Assembly (NCBI GenBank): GCA_028285285.1
Contig: JANQPW010000965.1
Coordinates: 1 to 7,359 of the forward strand
DNA: 7,359 nucleotides
Direction: 5' to 3'
Source: Silvanigrellales bacterium
GTDB taxonomy: Bacteria; Bdellovibrionota_B; Oligoflexia; Silvanigrellales; Silvanigrellaceae
Shown here: positions 1 through 6,038 of the stretch, piece by piece
Layout: the number at the start of each line of letters is the position of its first letter
Position numbering within the stretch: position 1 is the stretch's first letter
Program-made: the position numbers and the translations under genes
Notes under the pieces: model-generated
Databases searched by the model: none
The model's input: only the letters and a program-made list of their open reading frames with translations
What the model was told of the DNA's origin: nothing

Positions 1-61
1 GCTGGCACGCGAGATCAGTCCTTCTCACCCTCAGCCAGAAGGACTGATCTCGCGTGCCAGC
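1..61. repeat. Perfect 25-bp inverted repeat (hairpin) at the window edge
   Basis: Bases 1-25 are the exact reverse complement of 37-61, with an 11-nt loop at 26-36. The right arm lies inside the last codons of the asparaginase gene and the loop holds its TGA stop. A stem this long and perfect, half inside coding sequence and reaching exactly base 1, is more like a fold-back joint at an assembly end than an ordinary terminator. A terminator of the minus-strand gene remains possible: its T-run would lie beyond the window. Confidence 0.9.
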
Positions 62-1098
62 GGCTGGGTGAGAAAGCTCACACTGTCTTCATAGCTCACC
101 CCACGCCCAAGGCACATCATGAGCTTCACGGTCGAGCACTCGGCAGTCATGTCCCAGCTGGGAATCACCCTTCTTTCCAGGAGTTTTCGGCCCACCTCAT
201 ACAGGTCCAGATCAACGCGGCCAGAAGAGCACTGGCTGCAGATCAAAACGGGAATATGAGCCTTCTGCGCCTCTTCACAGAGATCAAGCCAGCCCGATGG
301 CGTTGTGGGCACATGACCAGATCCAAAGCCATGGATGAGAAGGCCCGAAGCTGAACCCACCACCTGCTCAATCAGCGGTCGGGAAAAATCACTGCCAGGA
401 GTCGCATAGAGACTGAGCACGTTTGTGTTGGCGCGGGTGTCGAGCCGGGGAGGCCGCGTGCTCCAGCGAGGTTGAGGGAGGTGCTCTGTTTGAAAAGTGG
501 GCTCCACGCCAAAGTGGCCGAGCTGAGGGAAGTTGGGGGAGCGAAAGGCTCCGAGGTTGAGGTTGCTGGTTTTTGTGACTCGACAGGCCAAGTGCACATC
601 GCTGTCAAAACAGACCATGACCTCTGGAAACCCGTGCGTGGCGAGTTCAACAGCATCAATGAGGTTGCTCCGGGCGTCGGAGCGTCGCTCGCGAAGGGGG
701 CGCTGACTGCCGGTCAAAACTATGGGTTTCGACAGATCTGAAAGGGAGAGTGACACAAAGCTCGAAGCATAAGCCAAGGTGTCGGTGCCGTGGATGATCA
801 CGAACCCGTCGTGGTGAGCCCATTCGTTTTGAATGACCTCACAAAGAGCGGCCCAGGAGTTGGGGTTGAGATTGCTGGAGTCTGATTGGAAGATCACCTT
901 GAGGCTGATGTGAGCCATGGCGAAAATCTCGGGAACGTGCTTGCTGAGATCGCTCAGGAGCTCTGTGGCAGGGTCGTTGTGGTCGCCTTTGAGGGAGAGG
1001 CTCGCTCCAAACGTTCCACCCGTGTGGAGCACCAAGATGCGCTGCTCAGACAGCGGAGAAGGAGGGTGTTGAACAGGCGTTGTGTGTGCTTCACTCAC
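31..1098 (-). CDS. ansA: Type I (AnsA-like) L-asparaginase
   Basis: Hydrolyses L-asparagine to aspartate and ammonia. No signal peptide is seen, which fits the cytoplasmic type I enzyme. From the GTG start (355 aa), TGGT near residue 26 carries the catalytic Thr (about 29), DSSN near 73 fits the substrate loop, and HGTDT near 103-107 gives the second catalytic Thr-Asp pair. Further type I signatures are TGSQRPL followed by RSDARSNL, a segment containing SPNFPQLG, and the C-terminal MTAE...KLM helix. Length is close to E. coli AnsA (338 aa). An in-frame TTG at 1125 would extend the protein by 9 aa but has no ribosome site and overlaps the upstream gene. GTG at 1098 has GGAG 11 nt before it and begins 7 bases after that gene's stop, so it is preferred. 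The pair is probably co-transcribed. The last residues coincide with the inverted repeat at 1-61, so the exact C-terminus is uncertain, though LAREISPSG aligns in type with the usual family ending. Confidence 0.92.
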   Translation of the reverse strand: MSEAHTTPVQHPPSPLSEQRILVLHTGGTFGASLSLKGDHNDPATELLSDLSKHVPEIFAMAHISLKVIFQSDSSNLNPNSWAALCEVIQNEWAHHDGFVIIHGTDTLAYASSFVSLSLSDLSKPIVLTGSQRPLRERRSDARSNLIDAVELATHGFPEVMVCFDSDVHLACRVTKTSNLNLGAFRSPNFPQLGHFGVEPTFQTEHLPQPRWSTRPPRLDTRANTNVLSLYATPGSDFSRPLIEQVVGSASGLLIHGFGSGHVPTTPSGWLDLCEEAQKAHIPVLICSQCSSGRVDLDLYEVGRKLLERRVIPSWDMTAECSTVKLMMCLGRGVSYEDSVSFLTQPLAREISPSG

Positions 1099-1105
1099 CA
1101 GTTGG

Positions 1106-1954
1106 CTAACTCCAAAATGTTCCAAACAATGCCAGAGCCATCAATGAGGCACCAATCACAGAGGCGACGGCTCCTTTACGGCCGCGCCAACCCCAGTGCG
1201 CCCTGCCAAAGATGGCCAGCACATACCAAATCCACACGCCAAAGGCCCACAAAATCTTCACAATGCCCACACTTTCCAGGGAATAGCCTTGAAAAAGCAT
1301 GCCCAGGCCGGTGATCAAGCTGGCCGTGATGAGCAGCATACCCAAAAGAGTGCTGCGGCGCACCATGGTGTCGAGCGCTTCGAGGCTTGGCAGCAGTGGC
1401 TTTTTGTCGATCATGCGGCGGCGGAGCCGGCCATGAACGTAGAGATAGACGAGTGAGGTGAGAAAGCCGAGAACAAAGATTCCCTCTCCGATCACTGCCG
1501 AGGCCACGTGGAAGGTTCCCAGGGGGGAAAGCTCTTTCAGAGGTTCTGTTGGTGAGGGTTGAGTCGGAAACAGAAAGGGTGTCACCACCAAGAGCGACCA
1601 GCACAAGGCTCCGGAAAGAAATGTGAACGCGGGAAGGCGATCGCGGTCAAAGTCGATGGTCAAAACGGCGAGCGACAGCAGGCAGGTGAGACCGAGAGTG
1701 ACCAAACTTTCAGGATTGCTCTGCGGGATAGCCCATGAAAAAGTGAGCTGCGACACCGCAGCCAGCATTCCCAGAATGAAAAACAGCCGAGACACCTGTG
1801 AGAGTTGGCGCACTTCGGGGTTTTGGAGCTGCATACCGCTGAGGAGCAAGGCAACGCCAAAAAAAGTCGCACCAGCAATGCGCGCAATGGCTTCGTATTG
1901 GCGGAGGTCACTCAACCAGGCGGCCGCTGAGAGCAGGTCTGTTGAGGGTTCCAT
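1106..1954 (-). CDS. CcsA/HemX-like cytochrome c assembly family membrane protein
   Basis: A 282-aa polytopic inner-membrane protein with about eight hydrophobic segments (near residues 24-41, 55-75, 83-100, 108-129, 148-172, 200-220, 231-250, 262-281). Visible family traits are a His at 149 at the head of a membrane helix (FHVASAVIGEG), a cytoplasmic loop with PSLEALD (189-195) followed by a basic stretch and a Gly-rich helix, and a C-terminal K-x-x-W...RAHWGWRGRKGA block (233-262). These resemble the CcsA/CcmC/HemX superfamily (cytochrome c assembly), whose members handle haem during cytochrome c maturation or affect tetrapyrrole synthesis. It lacks a clear tryptophan-rich WWD haem-handling motif, which points to the HemX-like branch. 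No hemA or cytochrome gene is next to it. Start: ATG with AAGGA 8 nt upstream. It is followed after 7 bases by the asparaginase gene, suggesting one transcript. The family call is by recognition; the precise function is inferred. Confidence 0.78.
   Translation of the reverse strand: MEPSTDLLSAAAWLSDLRQYEAIARIAGATFFGVALLLSGMQLQNPEVRQLSQVSRLFFILGMLAAVSQLTFSWAIPQSNPESLVTLGLTCLLSLAVLTIDFDRDRLPAFTFLSGALCWSLLVVTPFLFPTQPSPTEPLKELSPLGTFHVASAVIGEGIFVLGFLTSLVYLYVHGRLRRRMIDKKPLLPSLEALDTMVRRSTLLGMLLITASLITGLGMLFQGYSLESVGIVKILWAFGVWIWYVLAIFGRAHWGWRGRKGAVASVIGASLMALALFGTFWS
1110..1113 (-). promoter_or_regulatory. Ribosome binding site deciding the asparaginase start
   Basis: GGAG on the minus strand, 11 nt upstream of the GTG at 1098. 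It overlaps the last codons of the upstream membrane-protein gene and favours GTG 1098 over the TTG at 1125, which has no such site. Confidence 0.45.
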
Positions 1955-1986
1955 TGATGGCGTCCTTGTGAGTGCAGGCCGAGAGG

Positions 1987-2014
1987 GCTATACGCGCAAA
2001 ATGCGTCTGCTCAA
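1987..2014 (-). promoter_or_regulatory. Candidate promoter for the HemX-like/asparaginase pair
   Basis: On the minus strand TTGAGC (2014-2009) and TATAGC (1992-1987) are separated by 16 bases and lie about 32 bases before the ATG at 1954. Each hexamer matches the sigma-70 consensus at 4 of 6 positions. This is only a sequence resemblance. Confidence 0.3.
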
Positions 2015-2130
2015 TAGCTTATGATCAGAGCGGTCTTAAAAACAAACCCCAACTGGAAAGTTTGGCCGACTGTCTTGCTCCCAGGAATGTTTTCCGCCAC
2101 AGTGATGACGATCTGAAGAAGGGGCTGAGG

Positions 2131-2421
2131 GTGGGAAAAAACTCAGAAGATGTGTTGAATTCACTTGAGCAGGCTCGGCAGCAGCTGAGGCGCTTGGATC
2201 CGGCTCTTCTGAAAGAAGATCCTTTGCTTGCGGAAGCCGTCGGTGCCTTGGCCAGCGAGCTGGGCCGGATCAAGCGGAGTGAAGCTCGTGCTCAGAAGCA
2301 GATGAACAAACAAAAACCACGAAGTTTGAAGAACCTCTTTCGAGAGGAAATGGAGCGCCTTTCTCAAGAAGAAGAGCAGAGCTCTCAGGGGGTGGCATCT
2401 GATCGCTCTCCGCCAGAGTAG
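2131..2421 (+). CDS. Charged, probably helical protein; likely N-terminal part of a broken DnaJ-domain protein
   Basis: A 96-aa product from GTG 2131, rich in Glu, Lys, Arg, Gln and Leu with no membrane segment. The stretch from LEQARQQL through KRSEARAQKQ to FREEMERLSQEEE looks like amphipathic helix or coiled coil. I do not recognise a family. The frame stays open upstream to a GTG at 1972 (149 aa), but that start has no ribosome site, begins only 17 bases from the divergent ATG at 1954, and its first codons include rare-looking ATA and AGG codons. GTG 2131 is preceded by AGAAGG with 8 nt spacing. The same frame continues past TAG (2419) and TGA (2431) into a J-domain ending at 2610. The likeliest reading is therefore that this was, or is in the true sequence, the N-terminal half of one J-domain protein. 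The start and the functional status are both uncertain. Confidence 0.5.
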   Translation: MGKNSEDVLNSLEQARQQLRRLDPALLKEDPLLAEAVGALASELGRIKRSEARAQKQMNKQKPRSLKNLFREEMERLSQEEEQSSQGVASDRSPPE

Positions 2422-2433
2422 GATCGCCGCTGA

Positions 2434-2610
2434 GCTCTCAGTGTTTTAGGAGCTTCAGCCCAACCCTCACATGCTGTGCTCAAAGTGCTTTATCGCATGC
2501 TGTTGCGGCAGACCCATCCCGATAGAGTGGGCCCGGGGGCTTCGAGCCAGAAGTTTCAGGAGGCCCAGGAGGCCTGGTCGGTTTTGCAAGGTTCCACCAC
2601 ACCAGGCTGA
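2434..2610 (+). pseudogene. J-domain (DnaJ-like) fragment without its own start codon
   Basis: Reading in the same frame as the gene ending at 2421, this stretch encodes 58 residues with a nearly complete J-domain: a helix I end with the LSVLGAS turn, helix II SHAVLKVLYRMLLRQT, the diagnostic HPD at residues 28-30 (2515-2523), and helix III KFQEAQEAWSVL, then TGA at 2608. HPD is the motif by which J-domains stimulate the DnaK ATPase. No ATG, GTG or TTG lies between the TGA at 2431 and the GTG at 2476, so any ordinary start would lose helix I. It ends 13 bases before the stop of the convergent transporter gene, the spacing expected for a real gene end. It could be a decayed C-terminal domain, a compensated frameshift, or a sequencing error. 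Confidence 0.62.
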
Positions 2611-2627
2611 GCCTGTGAGCGGCTCAC
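2603..2627. repeat. Two touching 13-bp palindromes at a convergent gene junction
   Basis: CAGGCT-G-AGCCTG (2603-2615) and GTGAGC-G-GCTCAC (2615-2627) share one base. They cover the stop codon of the J-domain frame and that of the minus-strand transporter. The second is followed by CTTTCC on the plus strand, too short a T-run for a classic terminator. A weak bidirectional termination role is possible. Confidence 0.4.
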
Positions 2628-3733
2628 TTTCCAATGGAGAGAAAGAAAGAAGAGTTTTTGTAGGAGCGCACCAGGGTTTTGGCGAGCACCCGGCCCACCG
2701 CTGTGGAGGGAATGGCCAACAAAACACCATAGAACCCAAACCAGCTCCCAAAGCACATCACTGCGATGATGATGACCACTGGATGAAGCCCAGCAAATTG
2801 CCCAACAATCCGTGGTGTGAGGAGCATGCCGTCGATGAGCTGGATGATGATGAAAGCCAGAACCACACTCACGACCAGAATGAGAGGCGACGCGTTGGAG
2901 ATGAGGATCAAAAAACAAAGCGAACCGCCAATGATGATGTCGAGATAGGGCACAATTCTGGAGAGACCCGTGATGATGCCAATGGCCAGGCCGCCGGGCA
3001 AACCAATGGTGAAAAAAGTGACGGCATACACAACACTGAGGAGACAGATCACGAGAATCTGGCCGCTGAGAACCGAACGCACGGTGTAGTCAACCTCGGC
3101 GGCAAAGTCGAAAATGGCCGCACGGAGGTCTGAGGGAACGAAAGACTTAAAGGAGTCGAGTGCCTTGTTGAAGTCGCGCATGATAAAAAAGCAAAAAATG
3201 GGTGTTGCAAACAGAAAAAGCCCAATGGAGCCAATGAGCTGAGTTCCGGCTCCCAAACTGCTCAGGAGTAGATCCATGGGGCTAAAGTCAGGAAGGGCGA
3301 CCAGATCTGTGATGCTCAAGAGGTTGAGATCGAGCGGTGTGCGGTCGAAAAACTGCGGAAAAGACTCTTGAACTCGGGACACGATTTCTGGCAGCCAGTT
3401 GTTCTCAAAGTTGTCGATGGCCTCTGGTAAAAGGCTTGAGAAAACTTTGAACTGCGTGATGATGAGCGGCACCACAAACCAAAAGACCAAAAAACCCACA
3501 ATGCAACTGAGGCTCAGTGCGCTCGCCACAATGGGAGTTCGGCGCAAACCGAGGCGTTCGAGTCGATTGGTGATGGGGTTGATGAGATAGGACACAAACA
3601 GCGCCACAAAAAATGGACCCATAAAAAGACGAAGAAAAGTGAACGCCGCCAAGAAGAGCAGCAGCCCACAGGAACTAAACACAAAAATCCTGAATGCAGT
3701 GCTTTTGTGCCAGGCTTCTCGAATGTGCGTCAT
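2624..3733 (-). CDS. AI-2E / PerM family membrane transporter
   Basis: A 369-aa inner-membrane protein of the AI-2E transporter family (YdiK, TqsA, PerM relatives), at the family's usual length. Hydrophobic segments lie near residues 15-35, 38-52, 67-93, 165-184, 222-244, 246-268, 269-300 and 317-345. The long soluble stretch at about 95-160 is typical. Family signatures are FFIMRD (182-187), VLSGQI (221-226), GLPGGLAIGI...PYLD (244-265), the IIQLIDG...LTPRIVG block (296-311) and GLHP (315-318). The PYL motif is followed by Asp where Gly is common. Members have been linked to autoinducer-2 export, sodium/proton exchange and other roles, so the substrate cannot be named. Its ATG overlaps the TGA of the upstream membrane-protein gene (ATGA, 3733-3730), which suggests translational coupling; no strong independent ribosome site is seen. 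Confidence 0.93.
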   Translation of the reverse strand: MTHIREAWHKSTAFRIFVFSSCGLLLFLAAFTFLRLFMGPFFVALFVSYLINPITNRLERLGLRRTPIVASALSLSCIVGFLVFWFVVPLIITQFKVFSSLLPEAIDNFENNWLPEIVSRVQESFPQFFDRTPLDLNLLSITDLVALPDFSPMDLLLSSLGAGTQLIGSIGLFLFATPIFCFFIMRDFNKALDSFKSFVPSDLRAAIFDFAAEVDYTVRSVLSGQILVICLLSVVYAVTFFTIGLPGGLAIGIITGLSRIVPYLDIIIGGSLCFLILISNASPLILVVSVVLAFIIIQLIDGMLLTPRIVGQFAGLHPVVIIIAVMCFGSWFGFYGVLLAIPSTAVGRVLAKTLVRSYKNSSFFLSIGK

Positions 3734-4350
3734 GTTTGACGCCGCCAGAGGGTTGCAAGGGGCTCCAGCGCGAGGGTGCGGAGCGTGAGCAGAAGAGCGG
3801 GAAGAGCTTGCACAAAGGGCGAGCTGGGTGTTTGAAGGCGCTCAAAAACAAGGGCGGCTGTGCAGAGCAACATCAATCCATCGAGAACGATTTGAACCCG
3901 ACGAAGAGGTTTTGAAAGAGCTGGGGGGCTGAGGAGACCGAGCTGCCTCAGAAGCCCAACCCGATCGAAGGGGCTGGTGTTGCGGAGTTGAAGCAGGAGC
4001 TGGATTTGGAAAAGTAAGATGAGGAAGCACCAAATGAGGGCTTCATCATAGAGGAGCGCGAGTGCCAAAAAGGGTACAAAGTCACCGCAAAGACGAAGAA
4101 GCGGTGGCGACTGATGAGCTTTGACCTGAAACAGAACATGGACGACAATCAAGGCAGCACCCACCCATTGCCCCGTGTGCAACCAGCCAGAAGAGGGAAT
4201 GTGGGCCTCCAGCACCACGAGAAAGGGAACGAGAGCAACAATGGCCACTTTGGTGAACTCAGAAAGAGAAAACCATGCGAAAATGCGTTGCCAAACAGGA
4301 GCGGTTTTGAGAGGTGGCCGCGCGAGGTCATTGTGTGTCGTTCTTGCCAC
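3730..4350 (-). CDS. Polytopic membrane protein of unknown function
   Basis: I do not recognise this 206-aa protein. It has a basic, Arg-rich N-terminus (about residues 1-30) and five or six hydrophobic segments (near 35-51, 61-76, 89-101, 104-122, 154-170, 178-194), with short charged loops and a C-terminus ending in Arg residues, so it should sit in the inner membrane. Leu is very frequent. No ATG exists in the first 180 codons of the frame. The GTG at 4350 has GAGG 9 nt upstream and gives a sensible cytoplasmic N-terminus, so I prefer it over the TTG at 4419, which would lie deeper inside the opposite-strand gene. Its stop overlaps the ATG of the AI-2E transporter, so the two are almost certainly made together. 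A partner or accessory role for the transporter is an inference from this coupling only. The start overlaps head-to-head with the plus-strand gene at 4307. Confidence 0.72.
   Translation of the reverse strand: MARTTHNDLARPPLKTAPVWQRIFAWFSLSEFTKVAIVALVPFLVVLEAHIPSSGWLHTGQWVGAALIVVHVLFQVKAHQSPPLLRLCGDFVPFLALALLYDEALIWCFLILLFQIQLLLQLRNTSPFDRVGLLRQLGLLSPPALSKPLRRVQIVLDGLMLLCTAALVFERLQTPSSPFVQALPALLLTLRTLALEPLATLWRRQT
4297..4301 (+). promoter_or_regulatory. Ribosome binding site deciding a TTG start
   Basis: AGGAG five bases before the TTG at 4307. It supports the TTG start over the ATG at 4283, which has only a distant purine run (AGAAAGAG) upstream. Confidence 0.55.
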
Positions 4351-5023
4351 TCTTTTCGGCCTCAGTTTGAATGGATATGCCCAGGATACGGGTCGCGTTG
4401 ACTTTCGCACTTCTTTCAAGCCTGGTCACAATCTTACCCTCAACTTGGTGGTGCAGCAAACGAGTTGGAAGGTCAGTGACACTGAAAGTGTTTCCGGTGG
4501 CACGAGCTTCTCCCTCGCTCCTGGAGCGCAGTTTCGCTACAGCTTCCATGTGAACATCGTGGGCAACACCGGCTTTGCTTTGGGTACTGGGCTCTCCGCC
4601 TTTTCCCATGAAGATGCTGTGGGAGAGGCCTTTTCTCCCGGTTGGAGTGTGAGTTTCCCCAGCATTTCAGTTGGTGCGGTGCAGAACCTGGGCCAAGACA
4701 CCCGGTTGACCGGATTCTTCGAGTATGCGGCGACGTATTTCCCAAAGTTTGTGGTTTTTGCAAAGACAAACGATGGTTTGAATGAGACTGAGGAAGTGGC
4801 TGTCTCCTTTGCTCCCGACTCTCTCTTGACCTCATTGCAAATTGAGCAGTTTTTGAGCCGAACGCTTTCGGTCGTGTTGTCAGGTGGGTACCGCAAGGTT
4901 TTCACATATTGCTTGGGAGGGTGTGGCTCCCAGAGTTTTGTGAACGACATTCAGTTTGACCAGGAAGGTCTTCTGCTGGGCCTGGGAATGAACTGGAAAA
5001 TCAGCACCGTCTTTGGCGAGTAG
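4307..5023 (+). CDS. Secreted, probably outer-membrane beta-barrel protein
   Basis: A 238-aa product from TTG with a clear Sec signal peptide: basic n-region MRGGRAR, hydrophobic core about residues 8-21, and likely cleavage after NGYA (25) before QD. The mature part alternates short beta-like stretches of polar and hydrophobic residues (for example LTLNLVV, FRYSFHVNI, SVSFPSISVGAV, LSVVLSGGYRKV, GLLLGLGMNWKI) with Gly/Ser/Asn turns, as in small outer-membrane barrels of roughly 8-10 strands. Cys 202 and Cys 206 (CLGGC), near the C-terminus in a probable loop, could form a disulphide. The C-terminus does not end in the canonical Phe, but MNWKISTVF near the end is reminiscent of a last strand. 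I do not recognise a named family. An in-frame ATG at 4283 is the alternative start. It overlaps the start of the divergent membrane-protein gene by 44 bases and ends 15 bases from the end of greA. Confidence 0.75.
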   Translation: MRGGRARSLCVVLATLFGLSLNGYAQDTGRVDFRTSFKPGHNLTLNLVVQQTSWKVSDTESVSGGTSFSLAPGAQFRYSFHVNIVGNTGFALGTGLSAFSHEDAVGEAFSPGWSVSFPSISVGAVQNLGQDTRLTGFFEYAATYFPKFVVFAKTNDGLNETEEVAVSFAPDSLLTSLQIEQFLSRTLSVVLSGGYRKVFTYCLGGCGSQSFVNDIQFDQEGLLLGLGMNWKISTVFGE

Positions 5024-5038
5024 AAAGGCTCACAGGCC

Positions 5039-5533
5039 CTAGGCGTCGAGCTCGTAAGAGATCGAGCTGATCTCATAGTCTTTTTCACCTTTTGGTAAGT
5101 TCACAGTGACGATGTCTCCCAGCTTTTTGTTCACCAACGACTTGGCGAGCGGGCTCGAGACGGAGATCTTGTTTTGCTTAATGTCAGCTTCAAGGTCTCC
5201 AACAATCTGGTAAGTCTTTTTGACGTCTGGGCCGTCTTCTGAATACTCGACCACAGTCACATAAGAGCCAAAAACCACCTTCTCCAGCTTTCCTTCAAGG
5301 GGTTCAATCACTTGAAGGCGGCCAATTTTGTCTTCCAGCTCTTGAATGCGGCCCTCAATGAAGCCCTGCTTTTCCCTCGCCGAATGATACTCTGCGTTTT
5401 CAGAAAGGTCACCAAGAGCCCGCGCCTCGGCAATTTCTGTGATCACGGTGGGCCTTTCGACCGTTTTCAGTTGTTTGAGCTCAGCCTTGATCTTTTCAAG
5501 ACCACCTGCGGTAATGGGAATTTGTTCGATCAT
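5039..5533 (-). CDS. greA: Transcription elongation factor GreA
   Basis: Rescues backtracked RNA polymerase by inserting its coiled coil into the secondary channel and stimulating cleavage of the nascent RNA 3' end. The product is 164 aa (E. coli 158). The N-terminal coiled-coil hairpin (about 1-78) carries the tip signature LGDLSENAEYH (40-50) with Asp 42 and Glu 45, equivalent to the catalytic-site acidic pair of E. coli GreA. The C-terminal FKBP-like domain (about 82-164) contains the family block ADIKQNKISVSSPLAKSLV and ends in YEISSISYE. ATG 5533 has a strong GGAG five bases upstream (AAGGAGAAGAC). The frame stays open 31 codons further up to a TTG at 5626, but GreA proteins start at MIEQIPIT-type sequences. 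It stands alone: a terminator at 5713-5738 separates it from the DUF1844 gene upstream. Confidence 0.98.
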   Translation of the reverse strand: MIEQIPITAGGLEKIKAELKQLKTVERPTVITEIAEARALGDLSENAEYHSAREKQGFIEGRIQELEDKIGRLQVIEPLEGKLEKVVFGSYVTVVEYSEDGPDVKKTYQIVGDLEADIKQNKISVSSPLAKSLVNKKLGDIVTVNLPKGEKDYEISSISYELDA

Positions 5534-5638
5534 GTCTTCTCCTTCGCAGCACAGAAGAGCTGTCACAGTCTTTTGTCTGAGGGCCTCTTTTGTGAATGTG
5601 TGCACCGCTCCGTTTGACTCACTCAATTGGAGTTGGCA

Positions 5639-5666
5639 AATATCGTAACACGCCTGGTGCCCTCAA
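5639..5666 (-). promoter_or_regulatory. Candidate greA promoter
   Basis: On the minus strand TTGAGG (5666-5661) and GATATT (5644-5639) are separated by 16 bases, with 4 of 6 consensus matches each. The pair lies between the upstream terminator and greA, where a greA promoter is needed, and would give a leader of about 100 bases. The match is weak. Confidence 0.25.
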
Positions 5667-5712
5667 CGTTTTTTAGAGCACCGCCGGTAGCATCCAGACA
5701 AGGCGGGTCTGC

Positions 5713-5738
5713 AAAAAAAAAGTGGTCTTGCAGACCAC
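5713..5738 (-). terminator. Intrinsic terminator of the DUF1844 gene
   Basis: On the minus strand a perfect 7-bp stem GTGGTCT / AGACCAC (5738-5732 and 5728-5722) with a 3-nt loop is followed directly by nine T (5721-5713). It lies 27 bases after the DUF1844 stop codon. An alternative stem can form from GGTCTGCA (5736-5729) pairing with TGCAGACC (5713-5706). Confidence 0.88.
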
Positions 5739-5765
5739 GTTCTTCTTCCAAGTTCCTCAACGGTA

Positions 5766-6038
5766 TCACGCATTTTTTGAAGCTTCAACATACTTCATTC
5801 GGAGGTCGAAGAGCAGGCCTTCGAGCACAAGGGTTTCATCTCCCGTCAGGTTTCCCTTTGTTTTTTTCTCAAGCATTTCTAGCATTTCAATATTGTACTT
5901 GGCTGCGTCCAGCCTTACGGGTTGGCTTGAAGAGGGGCCAGCTCCATTTTCAGGAACCACACCCAGTGCAATGAGAGCGGCGTTTCCCAGTGAAAGGCTC
6001 AGTAGTTGAAAAAGCGATGCGTTTTCAAGTTCTTCCAT
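5766..6038 (-). CDS. DUF1844 family protein
   Basis: A 90-aa protein matching DUF1844 by its layout: an N-terminal hydrophobic helix with FQLLSLSLGNAALIALG (10-26), a short Pro-containing linker (VVPENG...), then a helix with the signature EMLEKKTKGNLT (54-65) and a C-terminal helix LLFDLRMKYVEA (75-86). The length is normal for the family. The function of DUF1844 is not established. Start: ATG with GGAGAAG upstream (GGAG 8 nt before it). It is followed by a strong intrinsic terminator, so it looks monocistronic. Upstream it faces away from the FHA gene, with 145 bases between the two starts for divergent promoters. Confidence 0.93.
   Translation of the reverse strand: MEELENASLFQLLSLSLGNAALIALGVVPENGAGPSSSQPVRLDAAKYNIEMLEMLEKKTKGNLTGDETLVLEGLLFDLRMKYVEASKNA

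Noticed and set aside
886..1456. Plus-strand open frames opposite the asparaginase and HemX-like genes
   Set aside because: Both opposite-strand genes have clear family motifs throughout; these frames have Arg/His/Gln-rich shadow composition.
1972..2130. Extension of the plus-strand gene to GTG 1972
   Set aside because: No ribosome site, rare-looking codons at its beginning, and only 17 bases to the divergent start at 1954. Kept as an alternative because the frame is open.
2471..3133. A long plus-strand open frame (220 codons) opposite the AI-2E transporter
   Set aside because: It is antisense to a clearly conserved transporter, is biased to Asp, Glu, Asn and His as expected from the complement of Ile/Val/Leu codons, and overlaps the J-domain in another frame.
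4175..4306. Longer N-terminus for the secreted protein (ATG 4175 or ATG 4283)
   Set aside because: It would place hydrophilic residues before the signal peptide and lie deep in the opposite-strand gene; TTG 4307 with AGGAG gives a standard signal peptide.
5045..5076. Inverted repeat AGCTCG / CGAGCT near the end of greA as a terminator
   Set aside because: Only six pairs, inside conserved coding sequence, with no T-run on either strand.
5534..5626. A 31-codon N-terminal extension of GreA to a TTG
   Set aside because: The strong GGAG and family alignment place the start at ATG 5533; the extension has no ribosome site or family resemblance.
5656..5682. Imperfect hairpin GGTGC / GCACC upstream of greA as a regulatory element
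   Set aside because: Five pairs with a large loop; no known riboswitch or leader layout is visible.
5722..6009. Plus-strand open frames opposite the DUF1844 gene
   Set aside because: They are antisense to a conserved protein and run through its terminator stem; no ribosome site or recognisable domain.
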